Shown here in pieces: positions 1 to 8,646 of a stretch of DNA of 64,000 nucleotides (position 1 is the first letter of the stretch; each line of letters opens with the position of its first letter). This stretch comes from Saprospiraceae bacterium. Its GTDB lineage: Bacteria; Bacteroidota; Bacteroidia; Chitinophagales; Saprospiraceae. The position numbers were made by a program, and so were the translations under genes. The notes under the pieces are model-generated. The model saw only the letters and a list, made by a program, of their open reading frames with translations. It did not search any database and was not told where the DNA came from. The DNA is taken from NCBI GenBank assembly GCA_021738725.1, contig JAIPBE010000003.1, positions 1 through 64,000 of the forward strand, given 5' to 3'.

Positions 1-121
1 CAATCTCATTGCTTATGTTTTTTGATAATTTGTACCGATAATCTCGTAGTTTGATTCTACTTTGGGATAACCCCTTATATCCCTATCAAGATAAGACAAT
101 TCGCTTAACTAAACGACATTG

Positions 122-147
122 GGTTATGAGGTTATGAGGTTATGAGG
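122..147. repeat. Tandem octamer repeat (GGTTATGA)x3 plus GG
   Basis: Direct reading: ggttatga ggttatga ggttatga gg. Confidence 0.9.
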
Positions 148-185
148 AAAATAAATCCCATTGTCAAACCAGAGTCAGTTCGGAA

Positions 186-216
186 TATTGCGTTATTTCG
201 GTATTGCGTTATTTCG
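186..216. repeat. Tandem 16-bp repeat TATTGCGTTATTTCGG x ~2
   Basis: Direct reading: tattgcgttatttcgg tattgcgttatttcg. Confidence 0.9.
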
Positions 217-360
217 AATTGATTTCTTCGGAAATTCAATTAAATATCGCCTGTTCTGAGGGAAAAAGTGGAGGGGTCAAGGAGTCGAGGAGAGGTTTAT
301 GGGATTATTTGTTTGTGAGTTAATTCGAACTCTTCCAGGATTTAGAAAAAATCCAAGATC

Positions 361-400
361 CCTTTGCGCCTTTCTTCTTCGCGCACCTGGCGCCTTTGCG
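361..400. repeat. Degenerate short-period CCTTTGCG-type repeat
   Basis: cctttgcg cctttctt cttcgcgc acctggcg cctttgcg; first and last octamers identical. Confidence 0.5.
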
Positions 401-429
401 AGAAATTAACTAATCAATGAAATTCTTGA

Positions 430-451
430 AAGGCCATATTCATATGGCCTT
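430..451. promoter_or_regulatory. 22-bp inverted repeat (operator-like or hairpin) upstream of the quinone reductase gene
   Basis: aaggccatat-tc-atatggcctt, 10-bp perfect arms. Confidence 0.5.
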
Positions 452-637
452 GAGATTACAGAAGGCTGGACAAAGCATAAAAAACCATGCCCCTGGAATT
501 TCAGGACAAGGTGTTCAAGAAAAAATCTGACCTTTACCGTCATATGTTATTCATCAAAGAAGTTGTGACCTATCAGAATCACATATCTTGCCCCACTACC
601 CTGAAACCCCATTCACAAAAAGAGCAGATTGCCATCT

Positions 638-1282
638 ATGAAGGTCCTCATCGTTTATGCCCATCCCGAACCAGCCTCCTTCAATGGAGCCATGAAGGAC
701 CAGATCATCGAAACAATGACCCGGGAAGGGCATGATGTCACCCTATCCGATCTGTACGCGATGAACTGGCAAGCGGCTACTGGCCCCGATGACTTTACAT
801 TCCGAGCCAACAGGGAGGTGCTCCGCTTGCAGACCGAACAGGCCCATGCCTGGCGCACCCGATCTTTCGCACCCGATCTGGCCATGGAGATCGATCGATT
901 GGATGCTGCCGAACTGGTCATTTTTCAATTTCCGCTGTGGTGGTGGTCCCTGCCCGCTATACTCAAGGGGTATGTCGACCGGGTCTTTGCTTACGGATTT
1001 GCCTACGGTCAGGGCGCCAGTCTGGCTGGAAAGAAAGCCCTCTGTTGCCTCACGACCGGAGGTCCGGCAGCTTCTTTCGAATCCGACAAACGAGGGACGA
1101 TCCTCACCCTGTTAAGGCCGGTACATCAGGGTGTCTTCGATTTTTGTAACATGCAGGCCCTGCCACCCTTTGTGGCCTATGGTGCCGCTCGCCTGGATGA
1201 CCCACAACGCAGAGAAGTATTGATCAATCTGGATCATTATCTCAGTCAGATCCAAGAAGTACCTGCTTTAACCTTTGACTAG
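638..1282 (+). CDS. NAD(P)H dehydrogenase (quinone) / flavodoxin-like fold oxidoreductase
   Basis: MKVLIVYAHPEPASFNGAMKD start and FQFPLWWWSLPAILKGYVDRVFAYGFAYG motif of the NQO family. Confidence 0.9.
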   Translation: MKVLIVYAHPEPASFNGAMKDQIIETMTREGHDVTLSDLYAMNWQAATGPDDFTFRANREVLRLQTEQAHAWRTRSFAPDLAMEIDRLDAAELVIFQFPLWWWSLPAILKGYVDRVFAYGFAYGQGASLAGKKALCCLTTGGPAASFESDKRGTILTLLRPVHQGVFDFCNMQALPPFVAYGAARLDDPQRREVLINLDHYLSQIQEVPALTFD

Positions 1283-1327
1283 ATAAAGAAGCATGTTGTC
1301 CATCTTTGACCTACAGATATCTGATTT

Positions 1328-1516
1328 ATGAAACCTCTCTACCGCAATATTATATTCTTTACCGTCGGACTCGCATTGCTCACCCTTTCATTAGAAACCT
1401 ATCGAAAAGGAAAGCTGGAACTGGACCATCCGTCCACATTTTTCGTAGCCATCCTCATCCTGGGCATGATCGGTGGATACGTGATCACCTGGGTGCAAAA
1501 GGCGAATCATAATTAG
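1328..1516 (+). CDS. Small two-TM hypothetical membrane protein
   Basis: 62-aa ORF with two hydrophobic segments directly downstream of the quinone reductase. Confidence 0.55.
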   Translation: MKPLYRNIIFFTVGLALLTLSLETYRKGKLELDHPSTFFVAILILGMIGGYVITWVQKANHN

Positions 1517-1529
1517 GATCTTTATCCTC

Positions 1530-1810
1530 TTATCTGAAATACATAGCAGACTGGTCTGTTCAACGTTCAAGTCGCGCTCTGACGAGCACTTGTTCAATGT
1601 TCAATGTGCTACCCAGGAGCTATCCAGTGAATGTGAAGTATAGATCCTCGAATAGCCGTCGTGAATAAGGTAGACAACACCCTCGGCAGGACCTCGTCGA
1701 TACGACCTTCTCCTCCCCTCCTTCCTGTCTGCCAACTGGCGGAAACTCCATGACTTAATTAAGGTTGTATTGTTGGGGTTAATTCGTTTTGGCGGCATTT
1801 TTGCCGGCAC
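1530..1810 (-). pseudogene. Possible decayed GIY-YIG endonuclease-like gene
   Basis: Minus-strand EGVVYLIHDGYSRIYTSHSLDSSWVAH, then in a shifted frame IEH*TSARQSAT*TLNRPV; resembles GIY-YIG core spacing but broken by stops. Confidence 0.3.
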
Positions 1811-1894
1811 CGCAAAAATGATGACAAAACACCCCCATTTCTGATCACATTGATCCTCTCCTCAACTCCTCCCCTCCATAACTCCTTAACTTTA

Positions 1895-3340
1895 TTACGC
1901 CAGATTCATCCAAACTGCAATTGCTAGAAATATAGCCGCCAGCGTGATCAGAATACCGAACAACGGCAACATAAACCGTAACCATTTCCCAAAGGGGATC
2001 TCCGCCAGGGCCAGCATGGCCATCAACACACCGGATGTCGGGATGATGGTATTGGAAAAACCATCACCACAGGTGAAAGCAAAGACTGCCGTGTCACGCG
2101 TAATGCCCAACAGGTCAGCCAGAGGTGCCATCAACGGCATGGTCGTCGCCGCTTGTCCGGAACCCGATGGAATAAAAAAGTTGAGCATAGACTGAAAGAC
2201 CAGCATGCCTTCTGCTGCAATGATTTTCGGATATCCATCCAGCATGTTCGCCGCAAACTGGATGAAGGTGTCCATGATCTGACCATCTTCCATGACCACC
2301 TGGATCCCTTTGGCGAAGCCGACCACCAGGGCGGCAACGACCATCTCTTCCATGCCTTTGACAAAGGAACTCACCGTTTGTTCTGCTGTCAGACCCGCCA
2401 TCCAGGCAGCGATCGCACCCATCAGTAAAAACCCGCCACTCATTTCAGCCAACCACCACCCCTGAGACTGAACGCCATAAATAATAGCCACAAACAGCAC
2501 CGCACACATCGCCGCGATCCAGATATGGCTGCGCTTCAATGTGTAGGTGATCTTGTCCAAACCTTTGATATGAAAATTGTCCACCCCCATGATGGATCGC
2601 TCTGGCTGACCCTTGATCCGGCGGCCATAGGCCAGCATATAGAGGATCGTCGCTGTCATACACACCACATAGAATATGACCCGAAAACCCAGGTCACTCC
2701 CCAGGGGTACCTCCGCGATCCCCTGGGCGATCTGCACCGTAAACGGATTGGTAGTTGCCGCAGCAAACCCTACATCTGCGGCTACCATGACCAGAGCCAG
2801 ACCATAAATGCGATCATATCCCAATTCTTTAGCGACATACAGGAAGATCGGCACCAGAGGAATAAATTCCTCGCCCATACCCAAAGTGGAACCGGCTATC
2901 GAAACGGTCAACATCAGGATAATGGTCAACAGTGGTCCCGAACTGGAATATCGCGTCACCAGACTGTGAATGATCGCGGTGATCATCCCGGTCCGCTGGA
3001 GAATACCAAAGACGCCACCGATCAAAAAGATTAAAAAGATGATATCCGCTGTCTGCTCCAGGCCACGGGGGATGGCGCTGATGAACTGGACCAGGCTGAC
3101 CGGGGCCGCCTTACCCTCCACTTCCTGGGGCAGGATCACCCCTGTGAGGCTATACGCCTTGGGTAATTCTTTGAACGTGCCGGGCACCACCATGGTGCGG
3201 GTCAGATTGCCGATCTGCTTCTCCTCCCGATCGAAGGACCCCGATGGGATGATATAACTGAGGAGACTGCAGAACAGGATGACCCCTGCCAGCAATACAA
3301 ATACATGGGGCATTTTCATGCGTTCAAAGGAAAAGGACAT
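1895..3340 (-). CDS. YfcC family / C4-dicarboxylate carrier-like (AbgT/ArsB-type) transporter
   Basis: Multi-TM; MPHVFVLLAGVILFCSLLSYIIPSGSFDR, GMGEEFIPLVPIF, IPSGSGQAATTMPLMAPLADLLGITRDTAVFAF motifs. Confidence 0.85.
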   Translation of the reverse strand: MSFSFERMKMPHVFVLLAGVILFCSLLSYIIPSGSFDREEKQIGNLTRTMVVPGTFKELPKAYSLTGVILPQEVEGKAAPVSLVQFISAIPRGLEQTADIIFLIFLIGGVFGILQRTGMITAIIHSLVTRYSSSGPLLTIILMLTVSIAGSTLGMGEEFIPLVPIFLYVAKELGYDRIYGLALVMVAADVGFAAATTNPFTVQIAQGIAEVPLGSDLGFRVIFYVVCMTATILYMLAYGRRIKGQPERSIMGVDNFHIKGLDKITYTLKRSHIWIAAMCAVLFVAIIYGVQSQGWWLAEMSGGFLLMGAIAAWMAGLTAEQTVSSFVKGMEEMVVAALVVGFAKGIQVVMEDGQIMDTFIQFAANMLDGYPKIIAAEGMLVFQSMLNFFIPSGSGQAATTMPLMAPLADLLGITRDTAVFAFTCGDGFSNTIIPTSGVLMAMLALAEIPFGKWLRFMLPLFGILITLAAIFLAIAVWMNLA

Positions 3341-3481
3341 AGAGGGTCAGTCGTAGTGGTGAGTAATCCGGTTCCTGCCGCAAAATAGTCGATTGGCCTC
3401 ATTCTTCAGACAGGCCGAGGGGAGCATCGTGCATTAAGCCCAGCCACATAGAAATGAAAAAAGAGGCTGGGTTCGGTTTTG

Positions 3482-3489
3482 TACCTTTG
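3482..3489 (+). promoter_or_regulatory. Bacteroidota -7 promoter element TACCTTTG upstream of prs
   Basis: TAnnTTTG match 16 nt before the inferred ATG at 3506. Confidence 0.6.
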
Positions 3490-3505
3490 CCCAAAGCCCC
3501 GCCTC

Positions 3506-4438
3506 ATGGTCGAAGTCAAACTCTTTTCCGGTACGCAATCTCGATACCTGTCAGAGAAAATCGCTGATTTTTATGGATACAGTCTCGGTAATATCACCGT
3601 CCAACGATTCAGCGATGGCGAAATGCAACCGGTCATCAATGAATCCGTTCGAGGCGCTTATGTTTTCCTGATCCAGTCCACGTTTGCCCCATCTGATAAT
3701 TTGATGGAGCTCCTGCTCACCATCGATGCCGCCAAACGCGCATCCGCGGGATATATCACTGCGGTCATACCCTATTTTGGATACGCCCGCCAGGATCGAA
3801 AGGACAAATCCCGTGTTCCCATCAGTGCCAAGCTGGTGGCCAACCTGCTCCAGGCCGCTGGTGCCCATCGGGTGATGACCATGGATCTGCACGCGGATCA
3901 AATACAGGGGTTTTTCGACATACCAGTCGATCACCTGCGCAGTGAAGCCATCTTCATTCCATATTTGCAAAACCAGAATATGGATGCGGTGATCTTTGCC
4001 TCACCGGATGTGGGGGGTGTCAAACGGGCGCGGACTTATGCCAAATATTTCGGTCGGGACCTGGTGATCTGCGACAAGGAGCGAAAACGGGCCAATGAAG
4101 TCGCTGGTATCACTGTGATCGGTGAGGTCAATGATGCAGATGTGATTCTGGTCGATGATCTGATCGATACCGCTGGCACCCTGTGCAAGGCTGCTGATGC
4201 ATTGATGGCCAAGGGAGCTAGGAGTGTCCGGGCTATCTGCTCACATCCTGTGCTCTCCGGCAAGGCTTTTGAGAATATCGCCAATTCATCCCTCAAGGAA
4301 TTGATCGTTTGTGATACGATTCCGCTGCGGGTAGAGTCCCCGAAGATCAAGGTCCTCTCCACCGCCAAGCTGTTTGCCAAGGCGATTCGAAACACGCACG
4401 AACACCGGTCTATCTCAGCCCTCTTTGTAGAAGGATAG
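3506..4438 (+). CDS. prs: Ribose-phosphate pyrophosphokinase
   Basis: VKLFSGTQSRYLSEKIADFYG, PYFGYARQDRK, TMDLHADQIQGFFDIPVDHL, VDDLIDTAGTL. Confidence 0.97.
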   Translation: MVEVKLFSGTQSRYLSEKIADFYGYSLGNITVQRFSDGEMQPVINESVRGAYVFLIQSTFAPSDNLMELLLTIDAAKRASAGYITAVIPYFGYARQDRKDKSRVPISAKLVANLLQAAGAHRVMTMDLHADQIQGFFDIPVDHLRSEAIFIPYLQNQNMDAVIFASPDVGGVKRARTYAKYFGRDLVICDKERKRANEVAGITVIGEVNDADVILVDDLIDTAGTLCKAADALMAKGARSVRAICSHPVLSGKAFENIANSSLKELIVCDTIPLRVESPKIKVLSTAKLFAKAIRNTHEHRSISALFVEG

Positions 4439-4487
4439 ATTTTTTGAAAAAAGGTCCTCATTATAAGCATATTACCACCTAACCCCT

Positions 4488-4495
4488 TATCTTTG
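4488..4495 (+). promoter_or_regulatory. -7 element TATCTTTG upstream of rplY
   Basis: TAnnTTTG match. Confidence 0.55.
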
Positions 4496-4520
4496 CGTGC
4501 CATTTTACAAAGCGACAGGA

Positions 4521-5156
4521 ATGAATTACATACAAATAGCCGGTGAGTCTCGCGACTTAACAGGAAAGAAAGCATCTAAAGCCGTTCGGAACAATGGAGC
4601 CATCCCTTGTTGCATCTACGGTGAACAGAATATTAACTTCAGTACAACGGAGAAGCACCTTCGCACATTGGTCTATACACCAGATTTCAAACTGGCGGAT
4701 ATCACCATTGATGGGAAGTCTTACAAGTGCATTTTGAAGGACATCCAGTTCCACCCCACATCAGAGGCGATCGTCCATGTGGATTTTCAGGAACTGATCC
4801 CCAAGCGACCCATCAAGGTGGAGATTCCCGTACGTCTGACCGGCGTAGCCAAGGGAGTGAAGAATGGAGGGAAGATGTTGAATCTGTTGCGCCGCATCAA
4901 AGTGAAGACCACCCCAGAGCAATTGGTGGATGAGCTGTTTGCTGATGTCACTCACCTGACACTCGGGCAGGCTATGCGTGTAAAGGAGGTTCAGGTGCCC
5001 GAAGGTATCGAGATCCTTGTTGCTCCGAATATTCCAATCTGCCAGGTGGAGATTCCGAGGGCATTGCGGAGTGCTACTGCTGCAGAAGAAGAAGCCGAAG
5101 CTGCTGCTGCAGCTGGTGGAGAAGCGCCAGCAGAAGTCGAAGCTACCGAAGAATAA
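4521..5156 (+). CDS. rplY: 50S ribosomal protein L25/general stress protein Ctc
   Basis: GESRDLTGKKASKAVRNNGAIPCCIYG, HVDFQEL, acidic Ala-rich tail. Confidence 0.95.
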   Translation: MNYIQIAGESRDLTGKKASKAVRNNGAIPCCIYGEQNINFSTTEKHLRTLVYTPDFKLADITIDGKSYKCILKDIQFHPTSEAIVHVDFQELIPKRPIKVEIPVRLTGVAKGVKNGGKMLNLLRRIKVKTTPEQLVDELFADVTHLTLGQAMRVKEVQVPEGIEILVAPNIPICQVEIPRALRSATAAEEEAEAAAAAGGEAPAEVEATEE

Positions 5157-5181
5157 ACCTCGGGTTTCAAATCATAATCAG

Positions 5182-5213
5182 GACCCTTCCTTCACCGGAA
5201 GGGTCTTTTTTTT
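5182..5213 (+). terminator. Rho-independent terminator after rplY
   Basis: gacccttcc-ttcacc-ggaagggtc followed by T8. Confidence 0.92.
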
Positions 5214-5278
5214 GCCCGTGGTAGAAATTGCCTGCCTGGTCCTGAAGGAAGCCATGGCGATTTGTGTAATTTACAGGC

Positions 5279-6055
5279 ATGAACCCAATGCGCATTGCCC
5301 TCCTCCAGTCTGCTCTCTACTGGGAAGACGCCAAAATGAACCGCCAGATGTTTTCCTGGAAGATCCGGGATCTGGGGGGAGAGGCGGATCTTATCGTTTT
5401 ACCAGAAATGTATACCACCGGATTCACCATGCAACCAGAGCATGTGGCAGAAGATCCAGATGGTCCAACCTCCGAATGGATGAAGGAGCTGGCACATGAA
5501 ACCGGTGCCGCTATCACCGGAAGCCTGGTCATCAGGGAAAATGGTCATTACTATAACCGCCTGTTGTGGGTAGAACCCCATGGACGCATCCTGCAGTATG
5601 ACAAACGGCACCTCTTCGGTATGGCCGGCGAAGACAAGGTCTATCAAGCGGGCACAGAACGCCTGATCGTCGAATGGAAGGAATGGCGGATCTGCCCCCT
5701 GATCTGCTATGATCTCCGCTTCCCGGTCTGGTGTCGCAATGACGATGCGTATGACTTGCTCCTGTTTGTTGCGAACTGGCCCGAACCACGCCGTCTGCAT
5801 TGGCAACAGTTGCTGCGTTCAAGAGCAATCGAGAATCTGGCCTACGTGGCCGGTGTCAATCGACTGGGCAAAGACGAAAACGGATTGGAATACAGTGGCG
5901 ATTCGGCCATCATCGATTATCGGGGAGAGACCCTGGCCGCCTCCTCGCATGGCGAAACAACGCTTCAGATCACCCTCCAATTGGAAGACCTGCACATTTG
6001 GCGAAGCCGGTTCCCCTTCCTCGAAGATCGGGATGCTTTCACTCTGAATCTCTGA
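5279..6055 (+). CDS. Nitrilase-family amidohydrolase (omega-amidase YafV-like)
   Basis: LPEMYTTGF (Glu), KRHLF (Lys), CPLICYDLRFPVW (Cys) catalytic motifs. Confidence 0.92.
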   Translation: MNPMRIALLQSALYWEDAKMNRQMFSWKIRDLGGEADLIVLPEMYTTGFTMQPEHVAEDPDGPTSEWMKELAHETGAAITGSLVIRENGHYYNRLLWVEPHGRILQYDKRHLFGMAGEDKVYQAGTERLIVEWKEWRICPLICYDLRFPVWCRNDDAYDLLLFVANWPEPRRLHWQQLLRSRAIENLAYVAGVNRLGKDENGLEYSGDSAIIDYRGETLAASSHGETTLQITLQLEDLHIWRSRFPFLEDRDAFTLNL

Positions 6056-6151
6056 TTTCAAGCAATTTATACATATCAACACCGTTCTATTCCTTTCTCA
6101 GGAAACCGAATCACGGGTCTTGCGTATACATGGTGACAAACGCAACCCCTG

Positions 6152-6700
6152 ATGATAGCAAAGATTCATTTGACCCCTCTCTTTCGATTTACTCTCCGTC
6201 TGATATTGCCCCTGTCCCTGTTGGTCGGCACAGGATGCCAGGTGTCTCGTTCTGCACAAGCTTCTTCATCCTGGAAAGTATATGATGCCGAATGGACGAT
6301 GCGGGAGGATATCCGCAAAGAAGCAGCACAATACATAGGCACTCGATACAAATACGCGGGTACTTCCCCCGGTTCAGGGTTTGACTGTTCCGGGTTTACA
6401 AGCTACATTCTGGCCCAGTACAAAATTCAGCTTCCGCATCAATCGGGGGCGCAGGCCAATGAAGGCAATGCCGTGCAACTGTCCAGACTGCAACCCGGCG
6501 ATCTGGTCTATTTTTCACGCAAGGGAAAAATTTTCCACGTCGCACTGGTGGAAGAATCCGATGCATACGGGATCACGGTGATCCACAGCACCTCCAGCAG
6601 AGGCGTGATTCGTGAAAATATCAGCCAATCGACCTATTGGAAGGATAAAATTGCAGGAGCTCGCGATGTCGTACGGTCGAATGTCACCGCGTCTCGCTAG
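6152..6700 (+). CDS. NlpC/P60 (C40) peptidase, lipoprotein-like
   Basis: Signal with GTGC lipobox-like site; GTRYKYAGTSPGSGFDCSGFTSYI, QPGDLVYFSR, FHVALV. Confidence 0.92.
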   Translation: MIAKIHLTPLFRFTLRLILPLSLLVGTGCQVSRSAQASSSWKVYDAEWTMREDIRKEAAQYIGTRYKYAGTSPGSGFDCSGFTSYILAQYKIQLPHQSGAQANEGNAVQLSRLQPGDLVYFSRKGKIFHVALVEESDAYGITVIHSTSSRGVIRENISQSTYWKDKIAGARDVVRSNVTASR

Positions 6701-6726
6701 CTGCTTTTTCCCTCAACGATTTTCGC

Positions 6727-6734
6727 TACTTTTG
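6727..6734 (+). promoter_or_regulatory. -7 element TACTTTTG upstream of adk
   Basis: TAnnTTTG match 21 nt before the ATG. Confidence 0.6.
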
Positions 6735-6755
6735 CAGCTTCATTAAAGATCACCT

Positions 6756-7334
6756 ATGATCCATTTAATCCTATTTGGTCCCCCCGGTTCAGGCAAAGGC
6801 ACCCAAGCGGCTAAACTCGTCGAGCATTACGGATTGACCCATATTTCTACAGGAGATCTGTTCCGGTTCGAGATGGAGCATAATACCCCTTTAGGCCTCA
6901 AGGCAAAAGCATTTATGGCAGAAGGACAGCTCGTCCCAGACGAGATCACTATCGGAATGTTGCGCAACAAAGTCGACAGCGTCGAAAAAACTCGCGGCTT
7001 TATCTTCGATGGATTTCCTCGAACTGTCGCACAAGCAGAAGCGCTGGACCATCTCCTGGAAGAACGGGGTGAGGAGATCACCGGTTTGGTGGCTCTGGAT
7101 GTTCATGAAGAAGAAATTGTCAAACGTATCCTCTTGCGCGGCAAAACTTCCGATCGGCCGGATGACAATGACGAATCCATCATCCGCAATCGCATCGAGG
7201 TCTACAAATCAGAAACAACCCCGGTTTCCGATCACTACCATCGGATCGGCAAATCGCATAAAGTACAAGGAATCGGATCTGTAGATGAGATCTTTCAACG
7301 CCTGACAGGGGTGATCGACAGTCTGATAGACTGA
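6756..7334 (+). CDS. adk: Adenylate kinase
   Basis: [37 protein letters not shown]. Confidence 0.98.
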   Translation: MIHLILFGPPGSGKGTQAAKLVEHYGLTHISTGDLFRFEMEHNTPLGLKAKAFMAEGQLVPDEITIGMLRNKVDSVEKTRGFIFDGFPRTVAQAEALDHLLEERGEEITGLVALDVHEEEIVKRILLRGKTSDRPDDNDESIIRNRIEVYKSETTPVSDHYHRIGKSHKVQGIGSVDEIFQRLTGVIDSLID

Positions 7335-7345
7335 TCCCCCAGCAT

Positions 7346-8338
7346 ATGGAACAAAACTTCGTCGATTATGTCAAAATCTGCTGCCGGTCTGGAAAGGGCG
7401 GAGCAGGAGCTGCGCATTTCCATCGGGACAAGCTCACATCGATGGGAGGCCCTGATGGCGGCGATGGCGGACATGGTGGCGCCATCATTCTCAAAGGAAA
7501 TAAACAACTCTGGACCCTCCTCCATCTGAAGTATCGCAAACACGTGATCGCCGAAGATGGCCAGAATGGAGGAAGCGCTCGCAAATCCGGAGCCATGGGC
7601 AAGGACGTCATCCTGGAAGTCCCTCTGGGCACCGTAGCCCGCGATGTGGAAACCGGAAAGGTCCATTTTGAGATCACAGAAGAAGGCGAAACCCAGGTTT
7701 TGGCGCCTGGCGGAAGAGGTGGTTTGGGCAATGCTCACTTCGCCACGCCGACGAATCAGTCCCCACGGTTTTCACAACCCGGTGAACCTGGTGTCGAAGA
7801 ATGGAAGATTCTCGAACTGAAAGTCCTGGCAGATGTCGGACTGGTCGGTTTCCCCAATGCAGGCAAATCTACCTTGCTGGCCGCCATTTCGGCCGCCAAA
7901 CCCGAGATCGCCGATTACCCGTTTACCACCCTGGTGCCCAACCTCGGCATGGTCCCCTATCGGGATCACCGGTCATTCATTATGGCCGATATCCCCGGGA
8001 TCATCGAACGGGCACACGAAGGCAAGGGACTGGGACATCGATTCCTTCGACACATCGAACGGAACGCTCTCCTGCTCTTTATGATCCCCTGCGATGCCGA
8101 CAATATTCGCGAACAATATCGCATTCTGGAGAACGAACTCCAGATGTATAATCCGGAACTGCTGGACAAACCGCGTCTGTTGGCCATTACCAAATCTGAT
8201 CTTGCAGATGATGAACTGATGACCATGCTCCGCCCGGAGTTACCCGAAGGTGTGGATCACATCTTCATCTCCGCCGTATCCGGATTCAATCTGACCCAAC
8301 TCAAGGACGCCATCTGGCAACGTTTGGATCAGGAATAA
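7346..8338 (+). CDS. obgE: GTPase Obg
   Basis: Gly-rich Obg fold, [31 protein letters not shown]. Confidence 0.98.
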   Translation: MEQNFVDYVKICCRSGKGGAGAAHFHRDKLTSMGGPDGGDGGHGGAIILKGNKQLWTLLHLKYRKHVIAEDGQNGGSARKSGAMGKDVILEVPLGTVARDVETGKVHFEITEEGETQVLAPGGRGGLGNAHFATPTNQSPRFSQPGEPGVEEWKILELKVLADVGLVGFPNAGKSTLLAAISAAKPEIADYPFTTLVPNLGMVPYRDHRSFIMADIPGIIERAHEGKGLGHRFLRHIERNALLLFMIPCDADNIREQYRILENELQMYNPELLDKPRLLAITKSDLADDELMTMLRPELPEGVDHIFISAVSGFNLTQLKDAIWQRLDQE

Positions 8339-8621
8339 CCTGGCTTACATCCATCGACTTCCATGGCCCTTCCGTGATCCCTTACCTGTACATTTCCTGA
8401 ATATATTACGAATATCAATTCGCTGATTCGAAACGAAAAACTGGAGCTAAACCTTTGGCAGAGTGATACAATAATCAGCTCAACTTGATTCCATTCCTTT
8501 ACTTCCCAAACGAATAAACTCATAACCGAATAAACCTGGGAACATCAGATCTGTATGGTGATAGAATCTTTAGCACCCTTATTTATGCTGGCCCCCCTCT
8601 TCTAATCCCCGCAGCATCCCG

Positions 8622-8629
8622 TACTTTTG
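8622..8629 (+). promoter_or_regulatory. -7 element TACTTTTG upstream of uvrC
   Basis: TAnnTTTG match 17 nt before the ATG. Confidence 0.6.
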
Positions 8630-8646
8630 GCTACTACCTCAACTTC

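Noticed and set aside
1-480. Possible CRISPR array from short repeats
   Set aside because: Repeats are 8-16 bp, directly abutting, with no spacers and no cas genes in the window.
487-735. 82-aa plus-strand ORF overlapping the quinone reductase start
   Set aside because: No recognizable motif; overlaps a clear NQO-family gene in another frame.
2525-3034. 169-aa ORF antisense to the YfcC-like transporter
   Set aside because: Composition typical of antisense frame; no family resemblance.
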